Below are positions 53,569-63,879 of a stretch of 64,000 nucleotides of DNA, one piece after another; the first letter of the stretch is position 1, and each line of letters starts with the position of its first letter. The notes under the pieces were generated by a model. It was not told where the DNA came from. It did no database searches and saw nothing but the letters and a program-made list of their open reading frames with translations. The position numbers were made by a program, and so were the translations under genes. Where the stretch lies: positions 124,001-188,000 of the forward strand of contig NZ_JAVDDU010000004.1 of the NCBI RefSeq assembly GCF_030848505.1. Reading direction: 5' to 3'. This DNA is from Marinimicrobium hydrolyticum. Lineage in GTDB: Bacteria > Pseudomonadota > Gammaproteobacteria > Pseudomonadales > Cellvibrionaceae.

Positions 53569-53961
53569 ATGAAAAACAAAACTACTATGACCACGTTAGG
53601 CTTTCTTGCCTCTGTCGCCCTCTTCGCGGCAGCACCGCTGCACGCTCAAGAAGATACGATGATCGTTATTGACGATGACACCACCGTCGAAGAAGTCACC
53701 AACGTCATCGAGCTTCCCACCGAAGCAGCGGTTCAGGCGGCAGAAAACGCAGCGCGCGGCCTGGATACCGCAAACGCGGCCCGTGATGGTGGACGTGAGT
53801 TTGGCGCGTCGCAAGCTGAGAATGCTCGTGAGCGCGGTAAAGAAGCGCGCGACAACGCCGGACAAAATGCCAGGGAGCGGGGTCGCGATGCCCGTGACAA
53901 CAAAGGTGGTCAAGATGGCGGCGGTCGTCCTAACGTAGGCGGCGGTGTAGGCCGGCCGTAA
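53569..53961 (+). CDS. Small exported charged protein, copy 2
   Basis: The 130-residue protein is the paralog of the 51591-51983 product with no length change. The signal peptide ends LHAQ-ED; the helix with ARERGKEARDNAGQNARERG and the Gly-rich tail are conserved. Substitutions are spread evenly and mostly conservative, so both copies appear to be under selection. It lies directly downstream of the anti-sigma gene and is followed by its own terminator and then the TPR/barrel gene. The function is unknown; an envelope-stress or structural role is a guess. Confidence 0.75.
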   Translation: MKNKTTMTTLGFLASVALFAAAPLHAQEDTMIVIDDDTTVEEVTNVIELPTEAAVQAAENAARGLDTANAARDGGREFGASQAENARERGKEARDNAGQNARERGRDARDNKGGQDGGGRPNVGGGVGRP

Positions 53962-54005
53962 GCTCGCAAAATAGACTGGTTGGGCTACGTTAAAAAGTAA
54001 ACTCA

Positions 54006-54040
54006 GAGCGGTCAGATTAATCACCTGATCGCTCATTTTT
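54006..54040 (+). terminator. Intrinsic terminator after copy 2
   Basis: GAGCGGTCAG and CTGATCGCTC pair with a G-U, followed by ATTTTT. It is homologous to the hairpin at 52028-52063 and may limit read-through to the barrel-protein gene. Confidence 0.8.
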
Positions 54041-54123
54041 GTCTCTGGCTCAGCGGTTTTACGCAGTACATTCAGATTTTCAAGTGTAGGGTAACGCACC
54101 AGATTCTAATAATAGAGGTATAG

Positions 54124-55446
54124 ATGATGCGCACCATCCGAGTTGTACCGGTTGTTCTCTTGGCCCTAGGGCTCTTGTGTTCCATGGCCGTTTCAGCCAA
54201 TGACAGAACTGCCTATCGGGAAGGTATTGCAGCGTTCCAAAACTCCGATTTCTCCCAAGCATTGGAGTACTTCCAGCAAGCCGAAGCCAAAGGCTTGCGT
54301 ACCGTGGCGCTGTTCTACAACCTTGGCTCTACTCACTACCGACTCAATCAGTATGATGAGTCCTCAACGTATTTTCAGAGAATTCGCGACGACTCCCAGT
54401 GGAGTGCTTTGGCAGAGTACAACCTGGGCCTCATCGCTGAGCGCCAAGAAGATCTGAAATTGGCCACCAAACATTACCAAGCGGCTTATCGCAAAGCCGA
54501 TTCCGACAGAGTCAGAGATCTTGCACAAGCCCGTATCAAAGCGATTACCGGCTCCGCAGCCACTAAGGAATCCGGGAACTGGCTGGTCTATCTTTCCGGA
54601 GCTGTCGGCAGCGACGACAATCCCGCACTCACGCAAGACACACAAGTCGTGGATGACTCCAGCGCTGATTCCTTCGCCGAAATTATTGGAAACGTCAGCG
54701 GATACCTCAGCGGAACTCCAGGAAATGGCGTTCGCTTAAGTGGCGGCCTGTACAGTCGGCAATATAACGAGATGAGCGAGTTTAGTGTGAGTGGCGTCGA
54801 TGTCGGCCTTTACTTAGACAGTCAAACAAAAAACTGGTCGTTTGTGAGAGGAGCAAGGGTCAACAACTTCTGGATCGACGGCAATCAGTACAGCGCCGGC
54901 GCCAACGTCATGCTTCGGGCTACACAACGGAACAGAATGGTAAACTTGGACATCAGAAACGATTTGGGACTTTTGAACGGCGGAGCCGACTATGAGTTCA
55001 TCAGCGGAATTCGAAATCGCCTGACCCTAGACCTGTATCATCGAAACGACGCCCTCGAATGGCGCCTCGGCTACCGCAATGAATACAATGCCCGCGGAGA
55101 CCTGGAAACCGAGCAAGGCCAATTTTTTAGCTATTCACCCATGCGCCACTCTGTCTACGCTCAATTGCTCAACGAGTTCTCAGATGAAATAACCCTGCGC
55201 ACACGCGTCGAATACCGCAAAAGCCTATACCCCGAAGACAACATAGAAATCGACCCGGAAACTGACGCGGTGACCCAAATGACCCGCGATGAAGACCGCG
55301 TAGACTTCTCCGCTCTGCTTCGCTATTCCTTCAACAAGACATTCAGCGTGTTCTCCGAGTACCGCTATACCGACAACGACTCAAATTTTGGGCGCTTTAG
55401 CTACAAAAGCAATCAGATGATGCTGGGGTTAGAGGCGATTTTCTAA
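54124..55446 (+). CDS. TPR - outer-membrane barrel protein
   Basis: The 440-residue protein has a signal peptide (VVPVVLLALGLLCSMAVSA-N), two or three TPR units (about 30-130: FQNSDFSQALEYFQQAEAKG, YNLGLIAERQEDLKLATKHY) and a C-terminal ~280-residue region of amphipathic beta strands (NGVRLSGGLYSRQYNEMSEF, NRLTLDLYHRNDALEWRLGY) ending in LEAIF with the aromatic terminus of outer-membrane barrels. This TPR-plus-barrel arrangement resembles export or assembly proteins (Slam/DUF560-like), so the small exported proteins could be clients; that is inferred. AGAGG precedes ATG-ATG. Confidence 0.75.
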   Translation: MMRTIRVVPVVLLALGLLCSMAVSANDRTAYREGIAAFQNSDFSQALEYFQQAEAKGLRTVALFYNLGSTHYRLNQYDESSTYFQRIRDDSQWSALAEYNLGLIAERQEDLKLATKHYQAAYRKADSDRVRDLAQARIKAITGSAATKESGNWLVYLSGAVGSDDNPALTQDTQVVDDSSADSFAEIIGNVSGYLSGTPGNGVRLSGGLYSRQYNEMSEFSVSGVDVGLYLDSQTKNWSFVRGARVNNFWIDGNQYSAGANVMLRATQRNRMVNLDIRNDLGLLNGGADYEFISGIRNRLTLDLYHRNDALEWRLGYRNEYNARGDLETEQGQFFSYSPMRHSVYAQLLNEFSDEITLRTRVEYRKSLYPEDNIEIDPETDAVTQMTRDEDRVDFSALLRYSFNKTFSVFSEYRYTDNDSNFGRFSYKSNQMMLGLEAIF

Positions 55447-55711
55447 GTAAAGATGGTCATCAGTACTACAGAGCTTTTGCCGTTAGCCGGCTACGTCACT
55501 GAGCGTGCGCAGACTAAAGCTCTAACTCACGCCTTCGCTGTTTATCGAAGCTGGTCGTGGACCGGCCGAGGGAACGGCTTACGCCCTCCCATGGTGCTGC
55601 TGGCCAGTGTAAGATGGCCGAAGCCGTCAAGACGTTGGTCGCAAGCAGTGGCCGTCCCAGAAAATCCAATATTAGCCGCAATGGGTTTACAGAGGGTCTT
55701 CCATTGACAAC

Positions 55712-55732
55712 TGTCAGCATTCATTGCTGACA
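55712..55732. other. Hairpin in the 55447-55883 gap
   Basis: TGTCAGC and GCTGACA are perfect 7-bp arms around ATTCATT. No T-run follows, so termination is uncertain. The small ORF near 55453 lacks a ribosome-binding site and coding character; I see no gene in this gap. Confidence 0.35.
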
Positions 55733-55883
55733 AGTCTTACTGTCCCAACCCTGCTAAAAGCGTCATAATGCGTACAGCCAGTCCGGTAGTAATTTTTCGA
55801 CCAACGAGTAAAATCACCGGCAAGGCCAAGAGGACCTCCGTTATTCTGGAGTCGTAAGAACACCAACCTTTAAATGACCCTAT

Positions 55884-56822
55884 ATGGCCGTTAAAATATT
55901 AAAGTGGTTTAGTGCCCTTATTCTCATAATGTCGGCTTTGGGGGCATACTACTCGTGGTCCAACTTGCCCTACCACCAGCTGCCGGTAGTGCATGATTCC
56001 GCCGAATGGCCTAACACAGCCAACGAAGCACCGCTTCAACCCACCTACAGAGACGTCGCCTACTCGGCACAATCTCGCTTCCAGAAATTGGACGTTTATC
56101 TGCCTGAAAGTGGCAATGGTCCATTCCCGCTAGTCATCTGGGTTCACGGCGGCGGCCTGATCATGGGCGATAAGAGCTCAATGCCTCAAACCGACTTCGG
56201 CCCCGCCCCCACACCCACAGGACCCTATGGCCCCTATCAGGTGCAAGTTCCGGACGTTTATTTACTGCATGCCCATGGCTACGCCGTGGCAAGCATTAAC
56301 TACAGGCTGGGCGTTTCTCCAGTGACAGCGGCTAAATCGGCAATAAGGGATACCAAGGCGGCGGTCCGATTTCTACGCGCGAATGCCAATACATACAATA
56401 TCGACCCTAACCGATTTGCCATTTGGGGCAATTCAATGGGCGGGTATCTTGCGGCCATGGCGGGAGCAACCGGCGACCGTGCTACAGACTTTGACGACTC
56501 GGAGCTGTTTCCCCTGGAGGCCTCCAGTTCAGTACAAGCCGTGGTGGTTTGGTATGGCGCAGAAGATCGCATGCCAGGCAAAAATCTGAGCCTTGAGCAC
56601 CAGATATCACAGGCGAAAAACCTGCCGCCCTTCTATATAGTCAATGGCAACAATGACACAGTTATCACCGAAGAGCAGGCTACGCGGTTACATCATGCCT
56701 TAAAAAAAGCAGGTGCAGATTCGACACTGGTCATCCTTCCCGATGTCGGTCATGAGGATCCGCTGTTTAGAAAAACCCAAATGAAGCCAACGGTGAATTT
56801 TATTCGTCAAGCGATGAAATAG
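55884..56822 (+). CDS. Membrane-anchored alpha/beta hydrolase (esterase)
   Basis: The 312-residue protein has an N-terminal hydrophobic anchor (ILKWFSALILIMSALGAYYSW), oxyanion-hole motif VHGGG near residue 90, nucleophile elbow GNSMGGY near 181 and a terminal VILPDVGHEDP with the catalytic His. This is the hormone-sensitive-lipase-like/BD-FAE type of carboxylesterase. It likely acts in the periplasm on ester side groups, possibly of polysaccharides. No good Shine-Dalgarno precedes the ATG. Confidence 0.83.
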   Translation: MAVKILKWFSALILIMSALGAYYSWSNLPYHQLPVVHDSAEWPNTANEAPLQPTYRDVAYSAQSRFQKLDVYLPESGNGPFPLVIWVHGGGLIMGDKSSMPQTDFGPAPTPTGPYGPYQVQVPDVYLLHAHGYAVASINYRLGVSPVTAAKSAIRDTKAAVRFLRANANTYNIDPNRFAIWGNSMGGYLAAMAGATGDRATDFDDSELFPLEASSSVQAVVVWYGAEDRMPGKNLSLEHQISQAKNLPPFYIVNGNNDTVITEEQATRLHHALKKAGADSTLVILPDVGHEDPLFRKTQMKPTVNFIRQAMK

Positions 56823-56961
56823 GGCTCAAAAAATAAAATTTGCATTGTTTACAGGGGAAAGCGGCCATTCAACTCTCCTTAACTTCCGAACGTTAACGGC
56901 AATCTCGCCTCTAACACCAAGGCACCACACCGAGATCAACTTGGCGCCACACGCCCAACTC

Positions 56962-56977
56962 CTGTATATTTAGCCAG
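56962..56977 (+). promoter_or_regulatory. LexA-box-like site upstream of uvrA
   Basis: CTGTATATTTAGCCAG matches the gammaproteobacterial SOS box CTGT-N8-ACAG at 7 of 8 conserved positions (CCAG for ACAG) with the AT-rich centre, 28 bp before the uvrA start. It suggests DNA-damage induction. Confidence 0.55.
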
Positions 56978-57005
56978 ACTTTTGGCCAATCCGGATGCGG
57001 TACTC

Positions 57006-60000
57006 ATGAGCTTTGACGCCATCAAAATTCGCGGCGCGCGACAGAACAACCTGAAGAACCTGGACCTGGACATCCCCCTCGGGGAGCTGGTGGTCGTGAC
57101 CGGGGTGAGCGGCTCAGGGAAGTCGACCCTGGCGTTTGACACCATTTATGCGGAGGGGCAGAGGCGGTATGTGGAGACTTTCTCCGCCTACGCGCGCCAG
57201 TTCCTGGATCGCATGGACAAGCCCGCCGTTGACAGCATCGAGGGCATCCCGCCCGCCATCGCCATTGAGCAAAGCAACACGGTGCGCACCTCGCGCTCCA
57301 CCGTGGGCACCATGACCGAGCTGAACGATTATCTGAAGCTGCTGTTCGCGCGCCTGGCGCGTTTGTTCTGCCAAAGTTGCGGCCGGGAGGTGGTAACCGA
57401 TACGCCGCAAAGCGTGGTCGAGGCCCTGTATCGGGATTGGCCGGAAGATCAACGGCTGATGGTGTGCCTGCCGGTTTCCGTACCGGAAAAGCTCAGTGAC
57501 GAGGAAGTGCTGCAACTGCTCAACCAGCAAGGCTACACCCGTGTACACAGCCGGGATCGCAATCGGGTGGAAGTGGTGCAGGACCGGCTTCGGCTCAACG
57601 AAGATAACCGCAGTCGTCTGACGGAAGCGGTTGAAGTGGCGCTGCACTACGGCAAGGGCCATGTTCTGGTGTACCCACTGGATGACGAACGATCCGCCGG
57701 CACGCCAGCGCGTTTTTCCAGCCATCATCACTGCCCGAGCTGCGACATCAGCTACTCGGAGCCCAGCGCCAGCCACTTCTCCTTCAACTCGCCTATTGGC
57801 GCCTGTGATACCTGCCGGGGCTTTGGCCGTACCATCGGTGTGGACTGGGGCCTGGTGGTGCCGGACGAAAACAAGAGCCTGAAAGACGGTGCCATCAAAC
57901 CCATTCAAACCCCCAGCTACTCTGAAGTGCAGCGGGACTTAATCAAGTACGCGAAGAAGCGCGGCATTCCCATCACAACGCCCTGGGCCGAACTCTCGGA
58001 TGAACAGCGGAGCTGGGTGATCGAGGGGGAAGGGGGCTGGGACCGGGGCGTCTGGTACGGCATGCGCGAGTTTTTTGATTGGCTGGAGAGCAAAGCCTAC
58101 AAAATGCACATTCGCGTGCTGCTTTCCAAGTACCGCGCGTACACCCCTTGCCAAGCGTGTGGTGGCGCGCGCTTAAAACCAGATTCGCTCTGGTGGCGCG
58201 TGGGCTCGTTCGACGCCGCCGAGCAGGCACTGGCCGGGCGCGAGCGCTTTCGGCCGGTAGGCGCAACCTTGGCGCAAGAGCGTTTTGCGCAACTGCCCGG
58301 ACTCAACATTCACGATTTAATGTGTTTGCCATTGACCCGCTGCAGCGATTTTTTCCACACCTTGAACGAAGGCGAAACCGGCGCCCTGGACGAAGCCGGT
58401 AAACTGTTGCTGGGGGAGATCCGCTCACGTCTGAATTATTTATGTGAAGTGGGCTTGGACTACCTGACGCTGGATCGACAATCCCGCACGCTCAGTGGCG
58501 GTGAAGTGCAACGCATTAACCTCACCACCGCTTTGGGTACCTCGCTGGTCAACACCCTGTTTGTATTGGATGAGCCCAGCACCGGGTTGCATCCGCGAGA
58601 TATTCAACGCCTGGTGAAAGTACTACAGCGCCTGCGCGACGCCGGCAATTCCCTTTTAGTGGTGGAACACGATCCGCAAGTAATTCTGGCAGCGGACCGC
58701 ATTCTGGACATTGGCCCCGGCCCTGGCCGGAACGGCGGAGGGATTGAATTTTTCGGCACGCCCAAGGCCCTTCTGAAACGCAAAAACAATCTAACCGCTC
58801 GGTACTTAAACGGTTCTGAGCAAGTGAGCGCGACCGCACCGGAATTGAAAGTCGCTGAAGCCTCGCCCAAATACCTCCAAGCACAATCACTCACCATTTG
58901 TGGCGCCCGTGAGCACAACCTAAAAAACATCGATGTAGAGATCCCGCTGAAACGGCTGGTGTGTCTGACCGGCGTCAGCGGCTCAGGCAAATCCACTTTG
59001 ATGCGCCAGGTGCTTTACCCGGCACTACTCAAACACCGAGGCGAACAAACCGAAGCGCCCGGCGAGCATGATCGCATTGACGGAATGCAACACGTGGACC
59101 GCGTGGTAATGGTGGACCAAAGCCCCATCGGTAAAACCACTCGTTCCACACCGGCCACCTACGTAGGCGCCTTCGACGCCATTCGCAAACTGTTTGTGGC
59201 GGCACCCATGGCAAAAGAGCGCGGCTACACGCCGGGCACTTTCAGTTTTAACTCGGGCAACGGCCGCTGCCCCACCTGTCAGGGCAACGGCTTTGAACAT
59301 GTGGAAATGCAATTTTTGAGCGACGTGTATTTGCGCTGCCCGGACTGCAACGGCCGACGCTTCCGCAATGAAATACTTGAAGTGAAAGTCTTGCGCGAGA
59401 TATCCGAAGGCGAAGCGCCTCGCGCGGTATCCATTTCCGACGTTCTGAGCATGACCGTCGCCGAGGCGCTGACATTCTTCCGTGGTGAAACCGCCATTGA
59501 GCGCAGCTTGCAACCCTTGGCGGATGTCGGCCTGGATTATGTCCAACTGGGCCAAGCCGTGCCCACCTTAAGCGGCGGCGAAGCGCAGCGGTTGAAATTG
59601 GCAGGTCATCTGGCCGCCACGAAAGCTAAAGAAAAAGAACACATTTTGTTTATGTTCGATGAGCCCACCACCGGGCTTCACTTTGCCGATATCGCCACGC
59701 TGATGGGCGCATTTCGTCAATTGCTGGCGGCGGGCCACTCGCTGTTGGTCATCGAGCACAACCTGGACGTCATTCGCGCCGCCGATTGGTTGATCGACAT
59801 CGGCCCAGAGGGCGGCGACGCGGGCGGGCAACTGCTCGCTGAAGGGACACCTGCACACATTATGACTGAGCATCAAGGTTATACCGCTCAAGCACTGCGG
59901 GAATACGAGCAGGCACTCGGGCAGGGTGCGGCTTCACTTATAGTGGCGACTGATCAAAAGCGTCGTGCCAAGCCCGAAAAGGTGATCAGCGTCCACCACG

Positions 60001-62573
60001 CCCGTGAACACAATTTGAAAAATATCGACGTCACCATTCCGCGCGATAAGTTAACGGTGATTTCCGGGGTGAGTGGCAGCGGTAAAAGCACACTGGCGTT
60101 CGATCTCATTTTTGGCGAGGGTCAACGGCGGTACTTGGAATCCCTTAATGCGTACGCGCGCCAGTTTGTGCAACCGGCATCGCGACCGGATGTGGACGCC
60201 ATCTATGGCATTCCACCAGCCGTGGCTATTGAACAGCGCACCAGTCGCGGCGGGCGTAAAAGTACCGTGGCAACGCTAACGGAAATTTATCACTACCTGC
60301 GCTTGCTCTACGTCAAGCTGGGTACGCAACACTGCCCCAGTTGCGATGTGCCTATTGAACCGCAAACGCCTGCCGCCATACTCGCACGAGTACAAAAAGA
60401 GTATCGCGGTTGCGAGGTTACGCTTCTGGCTCCCATGGTGGTGGCTCGCAAGGGCATTTATCGGGAGTTGGCCCAATGGGCTGCGGATCGCGGCTACACG
60501 CAACTGCGGGTGGATGGCCAATACATGCCCACGAATCCCTGGCCATCTCTGGATCGCTATAAAGAACACGATATAGAACTGCCCTTGATCAGCCTCACGG
60601 TGTCGCCGAATCAGGAGCGGCCGCTGGCGGACGGCTTGGAACAAGCCCTGAACCTAGGCAACGGTGTGGTCATAGTGGCACCCAGCGAGAAAAGTAAACG
60701 CCGCGAGCGTCTGTTCTCCACCGAGCGCGCCTGCCCCAGTTGTGGCTGCGGTTTTGAAGAGTTGGACCCACGCCTGTTTTCCTACAATTCCAAACACGGT
60801 TGGTGCGGAACCTGTTACGGCACGGGTGTGGCCATCGCTGGCTTCGATGAAGAACAAACCGGCGAAGAAAGCACGTGGCAACCAGACGAAGCGGAGGAGG
60901 GCGGTGACCATAGCTGCCCAAGCTGTCACGGCCAGCGCCTAAACTCTACAGCTCTCGCAGTGCGTTTTCGTGATCAATCCATTGCCGACCTGGCAGCGCT
61001 GCCGGTGGACGCAGCCGAACAGTGGTTCGGCAAGTTGAAGTTGAAAGCGAACGAACAAGCCATTGCGCGTGATCTGCTCGCTGAAATGCACAGCCGTTTG
61101 CACTTTTTGCAAAAGGTTGGGCTTAACTACCTTTCCCTGGATCGCGCCGCTCCTACCTTAAGTGGTGGTGAAGCGCAGCGCATTCGCCTGGCTGCGCAGT
61201 TGGGTTCCAGTTTGCAGGGCGTATGCTATGTGCTGGATGAGCCGACCATTGGGCTGCACACCCGCGATAACCGCAAGTTGATTGAAACTCTGCGCGAACT
61301 ACAAGCCCAGGGAAACACAGTGGTGGTGGTCGAACACGATGAAGACACCATGCGCGAAGCAGACCACCTGATCGACATGGGCCCGCGTGCTGGTGTTAAC
61401 GGCGGTGAAGTGGTGGCTTATGGCAGCTTGAAAAAAATCATGGCTAGCAAAAATTCCCTAACCGGGAAGATGCTCTCGCAACCACTTCGTCATCCCATGC
61501 CCGACATGCGTAACGCAGACATGCGCAGCTTGTGGGACAAGGAGTGCCTGCGCATTGAAGGCGCAAGCCAAAACAACCTGAACCACATCGACGTGGCCGT
61601 CCCTTTGCGTCAGCTAGTGGCCATCACCGGCGTCAGTGGCAGCGGCAAAAGTACGCTGGTGCGCGGCGTACTTTATCCCAACCTAAGACAAGCCATTGCG
61701 AATAAACGAAAGAAGAAACACACCTGGCAAGGTGCCGAGGACATTACCGGATGGGAGAGTATTGATCGCATTCTGGAAGTGGACCAAACACCCATCGGAA
61801 AAACGCCCCGCTCCTGTCCAGCTACTTACATCGGCATTTGGGACAGCATTCGTAAACTGTTTGCCGGCACTGTAGATGCGCGCCTGCGCGGCTACACGCC
61901 CGCGCGCTTTTCCTTCAACGCCGGCGACGGTCGCTGCGAAGCCTGCGGCGGTCAGGGTATGCAAAAAATTGAAATGAACTTTCTGCCGGACGTGCGTGTG
62001 CCGTGCGATGTTTGCCATGGCTGGCGCTTCAACGATGAAACCCTAAGCGTGCGCTACAAAGGCAAACACATTGGCGACGTACTGGCCATGAACATCGACG
62101 AGGCCGCGGAGTTCTTTGCACCCATCAGTAAAGTGCATCACGCTCTCTGCCTTTTACAGGACGTGGGGCTGGGCTACCTCACCCTCGGCCAGCAAAGCCC
62201 TACCCTGAGCGGCGGTGAAGCCCAGCGCATCAAACTGGTGGCGGAGCTGAGCAAAGCCAACATGACCCCCGAGGACAACCGGGGCCGACGCAGCCAGCAC
62301 AACCTATACGTGTTGGACGAGCCCACCGTAGGCCTGCACATGGCCGACGTGGACAAATTGCTGCACGTGTTGCATCGCTTGGTGGACGCCGGCAATTCGG
62401 TACTGGTGATTGAACACAACCTGGACGTTATCGCCGAAGCGGATTGGATTATCGACATGGGGCCGGAAGGCGGGCAGCACGGCGGCAAAGTCATTGCTCA
62501 GGGGACGCCAACAACGTTGGTGAAACGGAAGCGGTCATATACGGGTCAGTATTTGAGCGAAGTTCTGGGGTAG
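57006..62573 (+). CDS. uvrA: Double-length UvrA-like excinuclease ABC ATPase
   Basis: The 1855-residue chain is two UvrA-like units in tandem. Walker A ([10 protein letters not shown] or [10 protein letters not shown]) occurs near residues 33, 656, 1021 and 1541, and ABC signature LSGGE near 497, 855, 1385 and 1735, so four nucleotide-binding domains are present. Zinc-finger-type Cys pairs recur (CQSCGR, CPSCD, CDTCRG; CPTCQG, CPDCNG; CPSCGCG, CGTCYG; CEACGG, CDVCHG). Single UvrA is ~940 residues and works as a dimer; this protein may act as a covalent dimer. I start at ATG 57006 rather than TTG 56982. The frame is unbroken over 5.5 kb. Whether a normal uvrA also exists is unknown. Confidence 0.9.
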   Translation: MSFDAIKIRGARQNNLKNLDLDIPLGELVVVTGVSGSGKSTLAFDTIYAEGQRRYVETFSAYARQFLDRMDKPAVDSIEGIPPAIAIEQSNTVRTSRSTVGTMTELNDYLKLLFARLARLFCQSCGREVVTDTPQSVVEALYRDWPEDQRLMVCLPVSVPEKLSDEEVLQLLNQQGYTRVHSRDRNRVEVVQDRLRLNEDNRSRLTEAVEVALHYGKGHVLVYPLDDERSAGTPARFSSHHHCPSCDISYSEPSASHFSFNSPIGACDTCRGFGRTIGVDWGLVVPDENKSLKDGAIKPIQTPSYSEVQRDLIKYAKKRGIPITTPWAELSDEQRSWVIEGEGGWDRGVWYGMREFFDWLESKAYKMHIRVLLSKYRAYTPCQACGGARLKPDSLWWRVGSFDAAEQALAGRERFRPVGATLAQERFAQLPGLNIHDLMCLPLTRCSDFFHTLNEGETGALDEAGKLLLGEIRSRLNYLCEVGLDYLTLDRQSRTLSGGEVQRINLTTALGTSLVNTLFVLDEPSTGLHPRDIQRLVKVLQRLRDAGNSLLVVEHDPQVILAADRILDIGPGPGRNGGGIEFFGTPKALLKRKNNLTARYLNGSEQVSATAPELKVAEASPKYLQAQSLTICGAREHNLKNIDVEIPLKRLVCLTGVSGSGKSTLMRQVLYPALLKHRGEQTEAPGEHDRIDGMQHVDRVVMVDQSPIGKTTRSTPATYVGAFDAIRKLFVAAPMAKERGYTPGTFSFNSGNGRCPTCQGNGFEHVEMQFLSDVYLRCPDCNGRRFRNEILEVKVLREISEGEAPRAVSISDVLSMTVAEALTFFRGETAIERSLQPLADVGLDYVQLGQAVPTLSGGEAQRLKLAGHLAATKAKEKEHILFMFDEPTTGLHFADIATLMGAFRQLLAAGHSLLVIEHNLDVIRAADWLIDIGPEGGDAGGQLLAEGTPAHIMTEHQGYTAQALREYEQALGQGAASLIVATDQKRRAKPEKVISVHHAREHNLKNIDVTIPRDKLTVISGVSGSGKSTLAFDLIFGEGQRRYLESLNAYARQFVQPASRPDVDAIYGIPPAVAIEQRTSRGGRKSTVATLTEIYHYLRLLYVKLGTQHCPSCDVPIEPQTPAAILARVQKEYRGCEVTLLAPMVVARKGIYRELAQWAADRGYTQLRVDGQYMPTNPWPSLDRYKEHDIELPLISLTVSPNQERPLADGLEQALNLGNGVVIVAPSEKSKRRERLFSTERACPSCGCGFEELDPRLFSYNSKHGWCGTCYGTGVAIAGFDEEQTGEESTWQPDEAEEGGDHSCPSCHGQRLNSTALAVRFRDQSIADLAALPVDAAEQWFGKLKLKANEQAIARDLLAEMHSRLHFLQKVGLNYLSLDRAAPTLSGGEAQRIRLAAQLGSSLQGVCYVLDEPTIGLHTRDNRKLIETLRELQAQGNTVVVVEHDEDTMREADHLIDMGPRAGVNGGEVVAYGSLKKIMASKNSLTGKMLSQPLRHPMPDMRNADMRSLWDKECLRIEGASQNNLNHIDVAVPLRQLVAITGVSGSGKSTLVRGVLYPNLRQAIANKRKKKHTWQGAEDITGWESIDRILEVDQTPIGKTPRSCPATYIGIWDSIRKLFAGTVDARLRGYTPARFSFNAGDGRCEACGGQGMQKIEMNFLPDVRVPCDVCHGWRFNDETLSVRYKGKHIGDVLAMNIDEAAEFFAPISKVHHALCLLQDVGLGYLTLGQQSPTLSGGEAQRIKLVAELSKANMTPEDNRGRRSQHNLYVLDEPTVGLHMADVDKLLHVLHRLVDAGNSVLVIEHNLDVIAEADWIIDMGPEGGQHGGKVIAQGTPTTLVKRKRSYTGQYLSEVLG

Positions 62574-62588
62574 GCACTAACCAGTGCC
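62573..62588 (+). other. Short hairpin at the uvrA 3' end
   Basis: GGCACT and AGTGCC pair around AACC, overlapping the stop codon. There is no T-run. It may be a weak terminator for the long transcript. Confidence 0.25.
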
Positions 62589-62712
62589 CCGGCAAGTTGC
62601 ATTTCCTGAGCACTCGGGCCGAGTAAAGCTGGTCGCCTGTAGGGTTTGTGCCGTGCGTTGCGCTACTCCTAGAAATCGCCATAGGGGGAATTCATTCTAA
62701 CTTGATGAAAGT

Positions 62713-63879
62713 TCAGTCCCCAAGTAATTGCAGCAGTGTCGGCCGCATCGCTTCCGCCCAAATTTCATAACCCCGCTCATTGGGGTGCAACAGGTCTGGC
62801 ATAACCTCTTTGCTCAAAGAGCCATCGGGCTCCAGAAACACCTCGTTGATATTGAGGTAGGTCACGCGCTCATCCTGCCCGATGGCTTCCAGGTAGGCGT
62901 TGGTGTCACGGTTGAGCTGGCGAAGGTGATCGTTGGCAGTTTCGCCGCGCGGAAAAATGCCCAATAACAGGATCTTGGTTTCCGGTAGCCGCACTTTGAG
63001 GTCTTCCACAATCTTACTTACGCCTTGGGCTGTCAGTTCCGAAGGCTCCTGACGGTGACCGGCATTGTTGGTGCCGATCATTACAACCGCGACTTGTGGA
63101 GTCACACCATCCAACTCGCCGTGCTCAAAACGCCACAACACATTTTCCGTGCGATCGCCGGAGAAGCCGAGGTTCAGTGTGCGGTAATCCGAAAAATATT
63201 TTTGCCACACGTTCTTCCCGGCATCTTCCCAACCGTGGGTGATGGAGTCGCCCACCAATACCAGATCGAAGTTGCCTTCGGCCGCTTGTTGCAGTTTTTC
63301 CTGGTGACGGGGCATCCACCAATCCAGCGCCCAATTGGCAATCAGCGGTGCCGGGGTAACGGGAAGTTGTTCCGGTGGTAGGCAGTCAAAGGTGTTTTCA
63401 CCGTTTTGCGTAAAACGGATATTGGTCATGCTCACTCGCCCGGTGCCGCCACCTTCGGCAATAAAAGGGATACTTATGCGATTGAGCTGATCACCGGGGT
63501 GCGCAAAGCAGGAAAGCGGTACCTGTACCTCTTGCCACGATTGACCCTCCAGTTTCCGGGCCGGTTCGCTCACGTCCACCAGACGCTCGCAGTTCTCGCC
63601 GCAGCTCATCCGGAGTTTCAGATCACCGCGCTGCAAGTCTTCCACCCTGATATCCAGAGCCAGTGCGCCACCGGTCGCAAGCAGTTCGGAGAGATCGATG
63701 GCGTCCGTTTCGTCACCGACCCGAATACTGGAGGACCAGGTGTTGTTCCAGTGAAAGGCCAGCGGAGCTTCCTGCACAACCGGCTCAGAAGCCTGGGCCG
63801 GTTGTTCGGGGTTCTGGCAGGCGGTAACGAGGCTCACCAACACGGACAGGAGCAAAACTGTCAGGAACTTGGATGTCAT
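62713..63879 (-). CDS. SGNH/GDSL hydrolase lipoprotein
   Basis: The 388-residue protein has a lipoprotein signal (KFLTVLLLSVLVSLVTAC-QN), an N-terminal beta-sandwich (about 35-165, WNNTWSSSIRVGDE, LRMSCGENCERL) resembling the galactose-binding-like domain found in ExoP-type glycosidases, and a C-terminal SGNH hydrolase: LVLVGDSITHGWED (block I Ser), LGFSGDRTENVLWR (block II), VVMIGTNNAGHR (block III) and PDLLHPNERGYEIW (block V Asp/His). It probably removes acyl groups from carbohydrates at the outer membrane. ATG 63879 is used; the frame reaches back to a TTG at 63918. Confidence 0.87.
   Translation of the reverse strand: MTSKFLTVLLLSVLVSLVTACQNPEQPAQASEPVVQEAPLAFHWNNTWSSSIRVGDETDAIDLSELLATGGALALDIRVEDLQRGDLKLRMSCGENCERLVDVSEPARKLEGQSWQEVQVPLSCFAHPGDQLNRISIPFIAEGGGTGRVSMTNIRFTQNGENTFDCLPPEQLPVTPAPLIANWALDWWMPRHQEKLQQAAEGNFDLVLVGDSITHGWEDAGKNVWQKYFSDYRTLNLGFSGDRTENVLWRFEHGELDGVTPQVAVVMIGTNNAGHRQEPSELTAQGVSKIVEDLKVRLPETKILLLGIFPRGETANDHLRQLNRDTNAYLEAIGQDERVTYLNINEVFLEPDGSLSKEVMPDLLHPNERGYEIWAEAMRPTLLQLLGD

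Noticed and set aside
55453-55707. 84-codon ORF downstream of the TPR/barrel gene
   Set aside because: No ribosome-binding site, no recognisable domain, and composition unlike neighbouring genes.
57006-62573. Two uvrA genes wrongly joined
   Set aside because: The reading frame is continuous across the junction near residue 970-990 with no stop or start signal, so a single fused gene is the simpler reading, though assembly error cannot be excluded from one sequence.
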